Origin: Actinomycetota bacterium
Lineage (GTDB): Bacteria; Actinomycetota; Acidimicrobiia; Acidimicrobiales; Ilumatobacteraceae
Direction of reading: 5' to 3'
NCBI GenBank assembly: GCA_005788815.1
Contig: SYAZ01000045.1
Span: forward strand, 1-58,727
DNA length: 58,727 bases
Position 1 is the stretch's first letter; each line of letters begins with the position of its first letter. Made by a program: the position numbers and the translations under genes. The notes under the pieces are model-generated. The model was not told the DNA's origin. It was given only the letters and a program-made list of their open reading frames with translations, and made no database searches. Positions 34,869 to 44,332 of the stretch are shown piece by piece.

Positions 34869-37132
34869 ATCGTTGTTGACACCCAGGAGTCAGGGTCTTC
34901 AATACTGCGCACAACGCGGGGGACATCGTGAACATCGACCGGTGGGCTAATGAGGTAGCCCTGCGCACGGTGACAGTCAAGTGTTTTTAATGTCTGTAGT
35001 TGGCTCTTGTCTTCGACGCCTTCGGCAACAACGTCGGCACCCATTGCCTCGGCCATTGCAATGATGGTGCGAACGATGTTTTGGGTTGCTTGATCTGTGG
35101 ACACATCGTTCACGAATGCTCTGTCAATTTTGATGCACTGAATAGGGAACTTCTGAAGAAGTGATAATGACGAGTAGCCAGTACCAAAGTCGTCAATCGC
35201 AATTCGTACACCTAAAGCATTGAGGCGTCGCAGCGCACTTAAGGCCTGAGTGGGTTCTGTAATCATGACGCTCTCGGTCACTTCAAGCCAGAGCTGCTCT
35301 GGTGATACGCCAGAAGATTCAAGGGCGTTACTAACGATTGTTACAAACTCTGGATCATGCAATTGACGAGCCGAGACATTAACGCTCATGGTGGTGCTGG
35401 GTGAACACACGCCGGTATCTACCCATGAACGCAATTGTTGTAATGCGTCGTTGATGGCCCATGACCCGAGCGGCACGATGGTGCCAGTTTCTTCTGCAAT
35501 AGGAATGAAGTCGATGGGGGACACTGTTCCAGCGCCTGTGCGGTCCCATCTCATCAGGGCTTCAAATCCGATGACAATTCCGAGATCTATATCAACAATG
35601 GGTTGGTGCACGAGGCGTAGTTCGTTGCGTTCCAGGGCACGGTATAAAGCGGTCTCTACGTCTAATCGCTTTGTCACACTTTCAAGCATGGAGTCATCAA
35701 ATAATGCAATGCAGTTACGCCCCGCTGACTTTGCACGGTACATCGCAGTATCAGCATGTTGCATGAGGTCCTCGGCAGATAAACGCAATGTAGGAACCGC
35801 ATATGCAACTCCGATGCTTGCCGTGACAAACATGTCGCCCCCGTTTCCCTTCATTGGGTCTCGTAGCGCGTCAAGAATGCGTTCTGCGAGCACTACTGAT
35901 TGCGTGGGGCTTTCGGTGGTGCTGTCGAGCACAACAAACTCATCACCGGCAATGCGGGCAACTGTTGCTTGAGGTGAAATAGCGTTAGAGAGTCGGCGTG
36001 CAACTTCAGTGAGTATGGCATCGCCTGTTGAATGCCCGAGGCTGTCGTTGATGCTTTTGAAACGATCAACGTCGATGAATAAAACGGTGGGTCGTTGTGT
36101 CGTCTTCCAAGATGACTGAATTGCCTTCTCGATATGTTCCAGCATGAGGATGCGGTTCGGTAATCCAGTTAATGAATCTGTCAGTGCGTTTCGCACGAGT
36201 GTGTCTTGAGTGGTCGCATTCAATCGGACGGATTGAATTACTCGAAGCATGACCGCTGCTGCGAGCACGATGACAGATACCGTGCGCACCCCGCGGTCGG
36301 TGGAGTCGTGTGGGTCTGTGATAGCTAAAACAATGATGGGTGCAATCAGTGACACAGTCGTTGTCATCAGGCGTGTCATTAATGGTGCTGTCGAACGCGA
36401 GATGGCTCCACTGTCGATATGACGGATGTTCGGATGGAGAAAACTGGCCCCTGCAAGAGCAAACGCAATGAAAAACGAAGCATTGACAGTGGATGCGAAC
36501 AAATAGGCATCGGAACGAACGATGACTGACCGAAGAATAATTCCTGCCAATCCGAGTGACACAGATAATCCCAGGAACGCGACTGGAGCCGATGGCGCGG
36601 TGTTTGAGAAGAGCAATGTTGCGAGCAAGAACAACACAATCATTGCTACGCCTAATGTGGCGCTTTGTATCGCCGTGATGGCGGGTGTGTTGTTTGTGAG
36701 CGCTAACGATGGCTGAATCAGAAAAATCCAGACGAGCACCCACGCACCCAGACCAACGATGATTCCATCTGTCAGCACATTTGCCAATTGACCAATGAGG
36801 CGCCGACGCACAATAAGGAGAAGGCCAACGACCAATCCGGCTTGGCTGGCAAGCAGGAGCAGCTCGACTATGGGGGAAGTGCCGCTAGTTGATTGAGCCT
36901 CTATATGGCGAGATGCGGAAATGACAAGAATGGAGAAAGCCGCCGTTACAGCGACCACAAATGGGGGTTTATGGGCGATGGAACCAATCACGATTGCGCC
37001 AAACGCCCCAACCACGGCAATAAGGGCCGTAGTGCTGGTGGTACTGGCCTGAGTAATGCCGTGAAGGGCGCCGAGTGCGCCAGCTCCAAGGGCTGCCAAC
37101 CATGACACTGCAATGAAGGCTCTACGCAACAT
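34865..37132 (-). CDS. Membrane GGDEF-EAL cyclic-di-GMP protein
   Basis: 755 aa. Nine or so N-terminal helices form a MASE-like sensor region (residues 1-300). The GGDEF domain has RIAGDEFVVLD, with Ala in the first position; AGDEF forms can still be active cyclases. The EAL domain has GFEALMRWD, DDFGTGYSSLSLLQ and KIDRAFV, with intact catalytic acids. The protein can probably both make and break cyclic di-GMP. Its 3' end overlaps the sulfatase-like gene by four bases, tail to tail. It is the only second-messenger enzyme in the window. Confidence 0.9.
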   Translation of the reverse strand: MLRRAFIAVSWLAALGAGALGALHGITQASTTSTTALIAVVGAFGAIVIGSIAHKPPFVVAVTAAFSILVISASRHIEAQSTSGTSPIVELLLLASQAGLVVGLLLIVRRRLIGQLANVLTDGIIVGLGAWVLVWIFLIQPSLALTNNTPAITAIQSATLGVAMIVLFLLATLLFSNTAPSAPVAFLGLSVSLGLAGIILRSVIVRSDAYLFASTVNASFFIAFALAGASFLHPNIRHIDSGAISRSTAPLMTRLMTTTVSLIAPIIVLAITDPHDSTDRGVRTVSVIVLAAAVMLRVIQSVRLNATTQDTLVRNALTDSLTGLPNRILMLEHIEKAIQSSWKTTQRPTVLFIDVDRFKSINDSLGHSTGDAILTEVARRLSNAISPQATVARIAGDEFVVLDSTTESPTQSVVLAERILDALRDPMKGNGGDMFVTASIGVAYAVPTLRLSAEDLMQHADTAMYRAKSAGRNCIALFDDSMLESVTKRLDVETALYRALERNELRLVHQPIVDIDLGIVIGFEALMRWDRTGAGTVSPIDFIPIAEETGTIVPLGSWAINDALQQLRSWVDTGVCSPSTTMSVNVSARQLHDPEFVTIVSNALESSGVSPEQLWLEVTESVMITEPTQALSALRRLNALGVRIAIDDFGTGYSSLSLLQKFPIQCIKIDRAFVNDVSTDQATQNIVRTIIAMAEAMGADVVAEGVEDKSQLQTLKTLDCHRAQGYLISPPVDVHDVPRVVRSIEDPDSWVSTTI

Positions 37133-37249
37133 AAAAACCTGATTTTTTCATGGTGGCACCGCCCAAGAGAACGAGTGTGACGGTACTACGCATCGGACAA
37201 GGAGGGTGGAATCATCAGGATTGGAGTCGGGTGGATAGTCTTTCACCAG

Positions 37250-38239
37250 ATGTCAACTGTTGCCCCCACCGTCACGGTCGTAGTGCCGGGCACCCATCTC
37301 ATGGCTGAACTGCTCGGGCCTCGAGACGAATACTTGCGACGCGTAGAGGAATCTTTTCCCGATGTGGCTGTAGCGGTGAGAGGGAACGAGATCACATGTA
37401 ATGGCCCACGGTCTCATCAAGTGGGTCGCCTGTTTGAGGAGTTGGTGTTACTGCTCCAAAGTGGTGAGCGTCTCGATCAATCTGTCATGGATAGAAGCAT
37501 CGTGATGGTGCGCGCTGAACAGCGGCCTAGTTCTGTCCTTACTGATGACATTTTGAAAGGGGCTAGAGGTCGCATGGTGCGTCCAAAGACCGCTGGTCAA
37601 AAGCGATACGTCGACGCCATTCGCGAGAACACAATTACTTTCGGAATTGGCCCTGCTGGTACTGGCAAGAGTTGGTTGGCAGTCGCGATGGCGGTGCAAG
37701 CGTTACATGCTCGACAAGTGCAGCGCATCGTATTGACTCGTCCTGCGGTGGAAGCTGGCGAACGGTTGGGTTTTCTTCCTGGTGACCTGATGGCAAAGAT
37801 CGACCCATACCTTCGTCCACTGTATGACGCTCTGTATGACATGGTTGATCCTGAAGCGGCAATGAAATTAATTGAACGGCAAACTATTGAAGTAGCTCCT
37901 TTGGCTTTCATGCGTGGCCGCACCTTGAACAACTCATTTATCATTCTTGATGAGGCGCAGAACACCACTCCTGAACAAATGAAAATGTTTCTTACGCGAA
38001 TTGGTTTCGGATCGAAAGTGGTTGTCACCGGAGACGTTTCACAAATAGATGTGCCAGATGGGCGTAGCGGGCTAGTAGGACTAGAAAAGAAACTCGGAAG
38101 CATTGACTCTTTGGGATTTGTTTACCTTGACGGTTCTGATGTTGTGCGGCACCGAATTGTGGCCGACATTGTTGCTGCCTACGAACGAGCAACGGTTGCT
38201 GATGCAAAACGTGCCAGTGCTCGAAAGTCGTCCACATGA
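37250..38239 (+). CDS. phoH: PhoH-like ATPase
   Basis: 329 aa. Walker A GPAGTGKSW (near residue 128) and Walker B FIILDEAQN (near 226) followed by the sensor segment VVTGDVSQID are characteristic. The N-terminal 100 residues contain a small nucleic-acid-binding fold. PhoH proteins are ATPases linked to RNA metabolism; pairing with YbeY is widespread. TAGTCT stands eight bases before ATG 37250, implying a leader of only about two bases. The stop overlaps the ybeY ATG. Confidence 0.92.
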   Translation: MSTVAPTVTVVVPGTHLMAELLGPRDEYLRRVEESFPDVAVAVRGNEITCNGPRSHQVGRLFEELVLLLQSGERLDQSVMDRSIVMVRAEQRPSSVLTDDILKGARGRMVRPKTAGQKRYVDAIRENTITFGIGPAGTGKSWLAVAMAVQALHARQVQRIVLTRPAVEAGERLGFLPGDLMAKIDPYLRPLYDALYDMVDPEAAMKLIERQTIEVAPLAFMRGRTLNNSFIILDEAQNTTPEQMKMFLTRIGFGSKVVVTGDVSQIDVPDGRSGLVGLEKKLGSIDSLGFVYLDGSDVVRHRIVADIVAAYERATVADAKRASARKSST

Positions 38240-38829
38240 GTGACATGAGGCCTCGAATACAGACCCCCAAGCGCACGGGTGGCGATGGAGTCCCGGAAGT
38301 GTTTTGTTCGGACGAACAATCGGGCATTGAAGTTGACTTAGTTCGCTGGCGAACATTGGCAGTGAATGCATTGATGCACTCAGGAGTTCGTGGCGGATGT
38401 GAGCTGTCACTATTTTTTGTTGATGCTGAAACCATGACCGACCTGAACGCTGAACACATGGGCAAAGTTGGCCCCACAGATGTTTTGGCTTTTCCGCTAG
38501 ACGGTGTGGAGGTCACCGAATCGCAAGGACCTGGCGCGTTAACTCGCGGGCCGTCTCGGCCTCACCCTGACCACGACGATATGCCCACATTGTTGGGCGA
38601 CGTGATTGTGTGTCCACTGGTGGCGCAACAGCAGTTTTCAGAACACGCAGGGACAATGGACGACGAGATTGCCCTTCTGGTGGTGCACGGAGTGCTTCAT
38701 GTTTTAGGGTTTGACCATGACACTCCAGAGTCGGCAACCGACATGCGTGCCCGAGAGTTAGACATTTTGACCACCCACTATTGGAGCGGTCCCGCTCCTA
38801 TCAGTTTTAGACAGGAACACAAAGAATGA
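38236..38829 (+). CDS. ybeY: Endoribonuclease YbeY
   Basis: 197 aa metalloprotein needed for 16S rRNA 3'-end maturation and ribosome quality control. The zinc signature HGVLHVLGFDHD (near residue 155) and the upstream GDVIVCP and PTDVLAFPL segments are family hallmarks. Longer than E. coli YbeY because of an insertion around residues 95-115 rich in Pro, His and Asp. It overlaps both phoH (ATGA) and the CorC-like gene (ATGA). Confidence 0.93.
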   Translation: MSDMRPRIQTPKRTGGDGVPEVFCSDEQSGIEVDLVRWRTLAVNALMHSGVRGGCELSLFFVDAETMTDLNAEHMGKVGPTDVLAFPLDGVEVTESQGPGALTRGPSRPHPDHDDMPTLLGDVIVCPLVAQQQFSEHAGTMDDEIALLVVHGVLHVLGFDHDTPESATDMRARELDILTTHYWSGPAPISFRQEHKE

Positions 38830-40109
38830 TTGCAGCAACACCAACCAGTGCCGACTGGTGGATGCTTATAGCGATTGCGTTACTGCTCTGCGTTCTCATA
38901 GTGCTCTCAATTGCCGAGATGGGATTGTCGCGCGTCTCGAAACCAAAGGCTCAAGCTCTTGCCGATTCGGGCAGCAAGGGTGGCCAAGCTCTCCTTGGTC
39001 TGGTCAGTCATCCTGAGCGATGGGTCAATCCATTGCTGTTGTCTGTGAATGTGTGCCAGACAGTGCAAGCCACGTTAACCGGTGTTGTGTCTGGCCGATT
39101 GTTCGGGCCGACGGGTGTTGTTGTTGGTGTGTTATTGAACGTTGTTGTGTTTTTTGTGTTCGCCGAGGCAGTGCCAAAGACATATGCAGTTCAACAGCCT
39201 GACCGTGCAGCGTTGTCTACATCGAAGCTCATTTCGCTACTTGTTGGCTTCTGGCCACTCATGATGATTTCAAAAGCTTTGATTGGCCTGACCAATATCG
39301 TCGTAAAAGGAAAGGGTCTTGAGCAAGGTCCATTCGTTGGTGAACAAGAATTCCTTGGGCTAGTTGAGGCTGCTGCTCAAGAGGAAGTGATTGAGCACGA
39401 AGAACGTGAACTCATCGAGTCCATCATTGAATTCGGTGACACAGTCGTGCGAGAGATCATGCGACCACGGCCCGACATCGTCAGTGTGGACTTCGGCAGC
39501 ACCATTGATGCCGCTATTGACGAGGCGTTTGAGCATGGTGTTAGTCGTATGCCGGTTATGACTGAAGATGAAGACGGAAATCAAGACGTTGTTGGCATTG
39601 CCTATACAAAGGATTTGATGAAGAGGATTCGTGCAGGCGAAGGAGCGCAACCGGTGGACTCATTGATCAGACCTGCTGTTGTGATTCCAGAAAATAAGCC
39701 AGTAGCAAAGTTGATGCGCGAGATGCAGCGCGACCATTTCCATATGGCCATTGTTGCCGACGAATATGGCAGCATTACTGGTCTCGTCACATTGGAAGAT
39801 TGTCTTGAAGAACTTGTCGGCGAAATTGTTGATGAGCACGACGATGAGGATCCGATGGTGCGTCCGCTTCCGAACGGCGAATCTCTCGTCGATGCAGGTA
39901 TGGCAATCTCTGAGTTCAACGATCATTTCGAAACAAAGCTTGACGAAGAGGAATTCGACACTGTGGGCGGATTTCTCTTTGGCATCCTCGAACATGTGCC
40001 TGTCACAGGCGAGTCATTGGAGATAGATGGCTGGCGTTTTGTAGTGGACGAATTAGAGGGAAGACGCATTACGAAAGTGCGTGTGCTACCCGTTGTGGAT
40101 GTCGAGTAG
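38826..40109 (+). CDS. CNNM/CorC-like transporter-associated membrane protein
   Basis: 427 aa. Residues 1-180 form the CNNM (DUF21) membrane domain with four helices; about 200-320 a CBS pair (PRPDIVSVDFG, VVGIAYTKDL, FHMAIVADEYGSITGLVTLEDCLEELVGEI); the last 85 residues are the transporter-associated CorC_HlyC domain. Bacterial members take part in Mg2+/Co2+ efflux. Its position after ybeY is highly conserved in bacteria, often followed by era, which here lies 13 kb away. Confidence 0.92.
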   Translation: MIAATPTSADWWMLIAIALLLCVLIVLSIAEMGLSRVSKPKAQALADSGSKGGQALLGLVSHPERWVNPLLLSVNVCQTVQATLTGVVSGRLFGPTGVVVGVLLNVVVFFVFAEAVPKTYAVQQPDRAALSTSKLISLLVGFWPLMMISKALIGLTNIVVKGKGLEQGPFVGEQEFLGLVEAAAQEEVIEHEERELIESIIEFGDTVVREIMRPRPDIVSVDFGSTIDAAIDEAFEHGVSRMPVMTEDEDGNQDVVGIAYTKDLMKRIRAGEGAQPVDSLIRPAVVIPENKPVAKLMREMQRDHFHMAIVADEYGSITGLVTLEDCLEELVGEIVDEHDDEDPMVRPLPNGESLVDAGMAISEFNDHFETKLDEEEFDTVGGFLFGILEHVPVTGESLEIDGWRFVVDELEGRRITKVRVLPVVDVE

Positions 40110-40131
40110 GTAGTTCTCCATCTCGGGCGAT

Positions 40132-40137
40132 TAGTTT
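40132..40137 (+). promoter_or_regulatory. -10 hexamer TAGTTT, leaderless
   Basis: TAGTTT, six bases (TCCCCT), ATG 40144, separating the SDR gene from the PhoH-YbeY-CorC operon. Confidence 0.65.
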
Positions 40138-40143
40138 TCCCCT

Positions 40144-40893
40144 ATGGAAATTTCACTTAAAGGCAAGGTGGCTCTGGTCACTGGAGCATCGCGCGGTATT
40201 GGTCTAGCTATTGCAAAGACATTTGCAGAATCCGGCGCGAGCGTGATGATGGTGTCACGCAAGATCGATGCTTCTTCTATGGAAGGAATCGACGGAGAAG
40301 TCGCAATCCGTCCCGCAAACGTGGGTGACCCAACTGCCGCTACGGATGTTGTGCGCGAAACTATCGAAAAGTTTGGGAGGCTCGATATTTTGGTGAACAA
40401 TGCAGCGACCAATCCGTACTACGGACCAACACTTGGAGTAGATGACGGGCGTTATGAGAAAACATTTCAGGTGAACTTGAAGGCACCGATCCAGTGGACA
40501 CAGGCCGCGTACGAAGCATCATTCAAAGACAATCCCGGCGTCATCATCAATATCGCATCTGTGGGTGGCTTGCGCACCGACGGTGGTGGCCTCGGCATCT
40601 ACAACCTCACTAAGGCTGCACTCATTCATTACACGCGCCAACTGGCAAGCGAGATAGGGCCGAACCGTGTTGTTGGCATTGCGCCAGGACTCGTGAAGAC
40701 AGATTTTGCAAGTTTCCTGGTTGAAAACTTTGGCGACCAGATTGCAAAGACAGTTCCTGTGCGTCGTTTGGGTGAGCCACAAGACATTGCAAACCTCGCA
40801 ACCTTCTTGGCGTCTGAAGCCGCAAGTTGGATCACGGGTGAGACATACGTGATTGACGGCGGCGCTGGACTCAGCACCTCAAATGCTGGTTAG
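40144..40893 (+). CDS. Short-chain dehydrogenase/reductase (FabG-like)
   Basis: 249 aa. GASRGIGLAIA for NAD(P), VNNAATNPYYGP, catalytic Ser in NIASVGG and YNLTK, and the C-terminal DGGAGL ending typical of FabG-like enzymes (ITGETYVIDGG). It likely reduces or oxidises a 3-hydroxyacyl or similar alcohol. Its stop overlaps the stop of menE on the other strand by four bases. Confidence 0.9.
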   Translation: MEISLKGKVALVTGASRGIGLAIAKTFAESGASVMMVSRKIDASSMEGIDGEVAIRPANVGDPTAATDVVRETIEKFGRLDILVNNAATNPYYGPTLGVDDGRYEKTFQVNLKAPIQWTQAAYEASFKDNPGVIINIASVGGLRTDGGGLGIYNLTKAALIHYTRQLASEIGPNRVVGIAPGLVKTDFASFLVENFGDQIAKTVPVRRLGEPQDIANLATFLASEAASWITGETYVIDGGAGLSTSNAG

Positions 40894-42002
40894 TTAGTAA
40901 TTGAACTCACAAGAATGTTTCGCTGGGGTTTTCCAAGCGACGTTCGAGGAATTTCTGCGACTACATGTACGGCATGGGGTGCGCTGTATGCGGGCATGGT
41001 TTCCTTTACCCATTCACGAACCGCCTCGATAGACAAACTGTCGCCTCGTTCCAAGACCACAAACGCATGAACGGCGTGACCCCATTTGTTGTCAGGCACG
41101 CCTGCAACACACACATCACGAACCTCTGTCATTGCACTGAGACGTGTCTCGACTTGTTCGGGCCACACGTTTTCACCGCCTGTCACTATGAGATCATCTT
41201 CGCGGCCGTCTACATGGAGTGAGCCGTCAGTATCTATGTAGCCGTGGTCGCCCGTGCGGAGCCAACCATTAACAAGGGGAGTCGAGCCGTCGCGGTATGC
41301 ACGCAGCAACATAGGTGCGCGCAAGAAAACAACACCGTCTCGGATGTCGATTTCAACTCCTTCAAGTGGCAGACCGTTGTAAACAACCCCACTGCCAGAC
41401 TCTGTCAGTCCGTATGTCACCACAGCGTTAACTGGCCTGTGAACAGGTGCTTTTGCACCACCAAGAACAATGGTGCGAAACAGTGAAGTATCTACTTGCT
41501 GCATTGCTGTGGAAACCAACGAGACAATGGTTGCGCCTTCAGATGCAGCAGTGTTGTACGCCTCAACCGAGAACGAGGGGGCCGTGAGCAGGCGAGTGCC
41601 CATCACGAGAGATCGCAGAACGACCGACAGGCCTCCAATGTGAGACGGCGGGAGACACGCAAACCAGCAATCATCGCTGGTGATACCCAGCCGAGAACTT
41701 GTCGCTTGGGCACTTGCTTCAATTGCTTGATGCGTGAGGACGACACCCTTGGGGACGCCAGTTGTGCCGCTGGTGGCGATAACTACAGCATCACCATCTG
41801 ACACCCTGTCGCCATGTGTCCTTGTGTCGCCAGTTGCGTCTGTGATCACAGTGGGTTTGATGACGCGAAGAATTTCTTGGCGTGCAGCTGGCGGTAGCCG
41901 TTGATCGAGAGGAAAGACTGCATCACCTGCGTCCCACGCCGTGCGCACGCGATTGACGAAAGCCTCACCCAGGGGTAGATCAAGGCAGACGAGTTCGTTC
42001 AC
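40890..42002 (-). CDS. menE: o-Succinylbenzoate-CoA ligase (MenE)
   Basis: 370 aa adenylate-forming enzyme from GTG 42002, set by TACGCT six bases upstream. An open frame continues to 42164 but crosses the promoter and start of divergent menA. Motifs: IATSGTTGVPKGVVLTH, TYGLTESGSG, WLRTGDHG, VTGGENVWPEQVE and the terminal SLGKPQRN lysine. The short length and the neighbours MenA, MenH, MenD, MenF and MenG identify it as the menaquinone-pathway ligase. It forms o-succinylbenzoyl-CoA for MenB, which is not in the window. Confidence 0.85.
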   Translation of the reverse strand: MNELVCLDLPLGEAFVNRVRTAWDAGDAVFPLDQRLPPAARQEILRVIKPTVITDATGDTRTHGDRVSDGDAVVIATSGTTGVPKGVVLTHQAIEASAQATSSRLGITSDDCWFACLPPSHIGGLSVVLRSLVMGTRLLTAPSFSVEAYNTAASEGATIVSLVSTAMQQVDTSLFRTIVLGGAKAPVHRPVNAVVTYGLTESGSGVVYNGLPLEGVEIDIRDGVVFLRAPMLLRAYRDGSTPLVNGWLRTGDHGYIDTDGSLHVDGREDDLIVTGGENVWPEQVETRLSAMTEVRDVCVAGVPDNKWGHAVHAFVVLERGDSLSIEAVREWVKETMPAYSAPHAVHVVAEIPRTSLGKPQRNILVSSITN

Positions 42003-42008
42003 CCTTTT

Positions 42009-42014
42009 AGCGTA
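42009..42014 (-). promoter_or_regulatory. -10 hexamer TACGCT, leaderless
   Basis: TACGCT, six bases (AAAAGG), GTG 42002 on the minus strand. It decides the menE start. On the other strand GACACT at 42025-42030 stands six bases before menA ATG 42037. Confidence 0.65.
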
Positions 42015-42036
42015 CGACCCATGCGACACTAGATGC

Positions 42037-42936
42037 ATGACGAATGAACCTTCCCATGCACTTGGCTGGAAGAAATGGATACTTGGTGCCCGTCCGCGCA
42101 CTTTGCCGGCCGCTGTAGTGCCTGTTTTTATTGGTATGGCATGCGCCGCATCTAGCGAGACCACGTTTTGGTGGCGCGCAGCATTGGCAGGTGTTGTCAG
42201 CCTTGCTTTGCAAGTGGGTGTGAATTACGCAAATGATTATTCAGATGGCATAAAGGGAACTGATGCAGTTCGTGTGGGGCCGCTGCGGTTAGTGGGATCC
42301 GGTGTAGCAAGTGCGTCCTCGGTTAAACGGGCTGCGCTAATGGCATTTGGGTGTGCTGCTGTCACTGGACTTGCTCTTGCGATTGTCACCAGTTGGTTGT
42401 TGATACTTGTAGGTGTCGTTTCCATCGCGGCGGCATGGACTTATACAGGTGGACCTCGACCATACGGATACGCAGGTCTTGGTGAGGTTTTCGTGTTTGT
42501 CTTTTTCGGTGTTGTAGCAACGCTTGGCACGGAGTATGTGGTGGCCGAACAAATGACATTGATGGGTCTGTTAGCAAGTGTTGTTGCCGGCTGTTTTGCT
42601 TGCTCATTACTTGTGATCAATAACTTGCGTGATATTCCGGGCGACACTGTCGCAGGGAAGCGAACCCTTGCCGTGAAGTTGGGTGACGTGAAGACGCGTT
42701 ACCTATTTACCGCATTGCTCGCGATTGCTGGCGTCGTGATTATCGTGACGTCGTTTAAGGCGGGTCCATCTGCACTACTTGGACTTGTTGGTGTTGTCGC
42801 CGCAAAACCAGCACTTGATGCTGTGGCTCGTGGTGCACAAGGGAAAGACCTCATCAGTGTCCTTGGTGCAGTCGGGAAGGCACAGATGATTATGGGCCTC
42901 ACCTACGCAGCAGGAATTGCTATCGCGCTTCTGTAG
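42037..42936 (+). CDS. menA: 1,4-Dihydroxy-2-naphthoate polyprenyltransferase (MenA)
   Basis: 299 aa UbiA-superfamily membrane prenyltransferase with eight or nine helices. RPRTLPAAVVPVFIG at the N terminus, the first Asp-rich motif NYANDYSDGIKG (near residue 65), LRLVGSG and the second motif DIPGDTVAGKRTLAVKLG (near residue 200) are typical of MenA. It joins DHNA to a polyprenyl diphosphate to give demethylmenaquinone. Start ATG 42037 is used; a longer frame from 41941 overlaps menE. The 3' end overlaps menH by 17 bases. Confidence 0.93.
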   Translation: MTNEPSHALGWKKWILGARPRTLPAAVVPVFIGMACAASSETTFWWRAALAGVVSLALQVGVNYANDYSDGIKGTDAVRVGPLRLVGSGVASASSVKRAALMAFGCAAVTGLALAIVTSWLLILVGVVSIAAAWTYTGGPRPYGYAGLGEVFVFVFFGVVATLGTEYVVAEQMTLMGLLASVVAGCFACSLLVINNLRDIPGDTVAGKRTLAVKLGDVKTRYLFTALLAIAGVVIIVTSFKAGPSALLGLVGVVAAKPALDAVARGAQGKDLISVLGAVGKAQMIMGLTYAAGIAIALL

Positions 42937-43669
42937 TTGCTGTAAAGCGAAGCAACTCCTCGGTAAACCTTTTTGGTTGTTCGAGATGCACCGTGTGTCC
43001 AGCACCTTCTATGGCTACACAAGTTGCGTTGGGAATAATTGTCGCCATTTCCAGAGCGATGGAATGGAACTTTGTGTCTGTCGTTCCGCAGAGCAGTAAC
43101 ACGGGCATAATTAGGTTGTGTAGTTGGTCCCACAAGGGCTCTTGCGTGCCTGTGCCCGCGTAGCGCAGAGAATTAGCCAACCCATTTGCCGTATTACGCA
43201 ATCGGTCTGGTCGTTGATTTGTGGAGGTGTTGAGACCGGCAAAAAGTGGTTGAGACAACCATTCGTCGATGAATGCAGTGACGCCCACTTCTTCAATGTG
43301 ATGAGCAAGAGTGTCGTCACTGTTCTTGCGAGCAAATCTTTCTTCGTCGTTTCGAATGCCTGCTGTACCGCTAACAAGCACAAGTGCAGATACTTTGTGT
43401 GGATGTTGCAGTGCGGTGTGCAAAGCCATACGTGCCCCCATGGAATAACCAACGAGGAATCCGGTTGGCATGATCGCTGCAATGTCGTCGCCAATTTGAG
43501 TGAGCGAACGTTTTCCATCTAGAGACTCGCCGTGACCTGGAGCATCAACCAATGTGCTGGCTAATGGCAAGTGTTCAACTAACTCCAACCAACTGTGTGA
43601 TGTTTGCGTAAAGCCATGAAGAAATGTTGCCGGCGGACCGCTTCCGATGACGTGGGAGGAAAGTGTCAT
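42920..43669 (-). CDS. menH: MenH-like alpha/beta hydrolase (SHCHC synthase)
   Basis: 249 aa. HGFTQTSHSW at the oxyanion site, nucleophile in VGYSMGARMALH (near residue 76) and catalytic His in GAGHTVHLEQP near the end fit MenH, which eliminates pyruvate from SEPHCHC, the MenD product. The pathway context makes this assignment much stronger than sequence alone would. ATG 43669 overlaps the stop of the DsbA-like gene (ATGA), so the two are translated together. Confidence 0.85.
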   Translation of the reverse strand: MTLSSHVIGSGPPATFLHGFTQTSHSWLELVEHLPLASTLVDAPGHGESLDGKRSLTQIGDDIAAIMPTGFLVGYSMGARMALHTALQHPHKVSALVLVSGTAGIRNDEERFARKNSDDTLAHHIEEVGVTAFIDEWLSQPLFAGLNTSTNQRPDRLRNTANGLANSLRYAGTGTQEPLWDQLHNLIMPVLLLCGTTDTKFHSIALEMATIIPNATCVAIEGAGHTVHLEQPKRFTEELLRFTATTEAR

Positions 43670-44313
43670 TTAGAAAGGACACGCTCCATGACGTTGATAA
43701 AAACGTCGATGTCCTGAGCGCCGGGAATGAGAAATTTGTTATCAATAACAAATGACGGAACTGCCGTTATCTCACGTGCGGCTGCGCCTTGGAAATCTTC
43801 CAACACTTCAGAGTTTCCCTCGTCGGTGTCGAGCCACTGTCGAAGTGCGGATGCATCCAGGCCAAGAGATTGCGCACAATCTGCGACCACATCCGCATCG
43901 CCAACATTGCGGCCTTTGGTGAAATAGGCGTTCAGTAAGTTTTCTTTGAATGCCGATTGCGTTTCTGCGCCGTGATGAGACAGCACCCAGTGAAGAGCGC
44001 GGTGGGCCAAAATTGTGTTTGCTCGAACTGCGATATCCATATTGAATTCAATGTTGTCCTGGGCAGCAACATCTGTGACATGGCGCAAAATCTGCTCGGC
44101 TCGCTCGCGACCACCGAATTTCTTGGCGTACGCGTCCACCACTGGGGTGGCTACCCCTGCTGGGGCAGTGGGGTCCAGCTGGAAAGCCTTGTACACCACC
44201 TCTATGGGCTCCGTGACACCTTTCTCGCGCAGGCGGGCAATTGCAGCCTCAAAACGGCGCTTACCTATAAAGCACCATGGGCACACAACGTCGGACCAAA
44301 TTTCCACTCTCAC
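43666..44313 (-). CDS. FrnE-like DsbA family oxidoreductase
   Basis: 215 aa from GTG 44313, with TATCGT seven bases upstream. ATG 44334 would add seven residues and share its bases with the menD start. The redox motif is CPWC (C11, C14) at the end of the first strand, followed by a helical insertion; VPSFVIDNKFLIPGAQ carries the cis-Pro. No signal peptide, so it acts in the cytoplasm like FrnE. It is coupled to menH. A link to menaquinone synthesis is possible but unproven. Confidence 0.85.
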   Translation of the reverse strand: MRVEIWSDVVCPWCFIGKRRFEAAIARLREKGVTEPIEVVYKAFQLDPTAPAGVATPVVDAYAKKFGGRERAEQILRHVTDVAAQDNIEFNMDIAVRANTILAHRALHWVLSHHGAETQSAFKENLLNAYFTKGRNVGDADVVADCAQSLGLDASALRQWLDTDEGNSEVLEDFQGAAAREITAVPSFVIDNKFLIPGAQDIDVFINVMERVLSK

Positions 44314-44332
44314 AGGTGACACGATAGGTGAC
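44314..44332. promoter_or_regulatory. Direct repeat AGGTGAC and overlapping divergent -10 boxes
   Basis: AGGTGAC occurs at 44314-44320 and 44326-44332, flanking ACGAT. The minus-strand -10 TATCGT (44326-44321) precedes GTG 44313 of the DsbA-like gene, while the plus-strand CACGAT (44320-44325) lies seven bases before menD ATG 44333. Both promoters thus occupy the same bases. Confidence 0.45.

Noticed and set aside
41941-42036. Upstream extension of menA
   Set aside because: It lies antisense to menE and adds basic, non-homologous residues.
42003-42164. Longer menE reading to 42164
   Set aside because: It crosses the TACGCT box and the menA start; GTG 42002 has the exact six-base spacing.
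44015-44332. Upstream extension of menD to 44015
   Set aside because: It lies antisense within the DsbA-like gene, and ATG 44333 already gives the E. coli MenD length.
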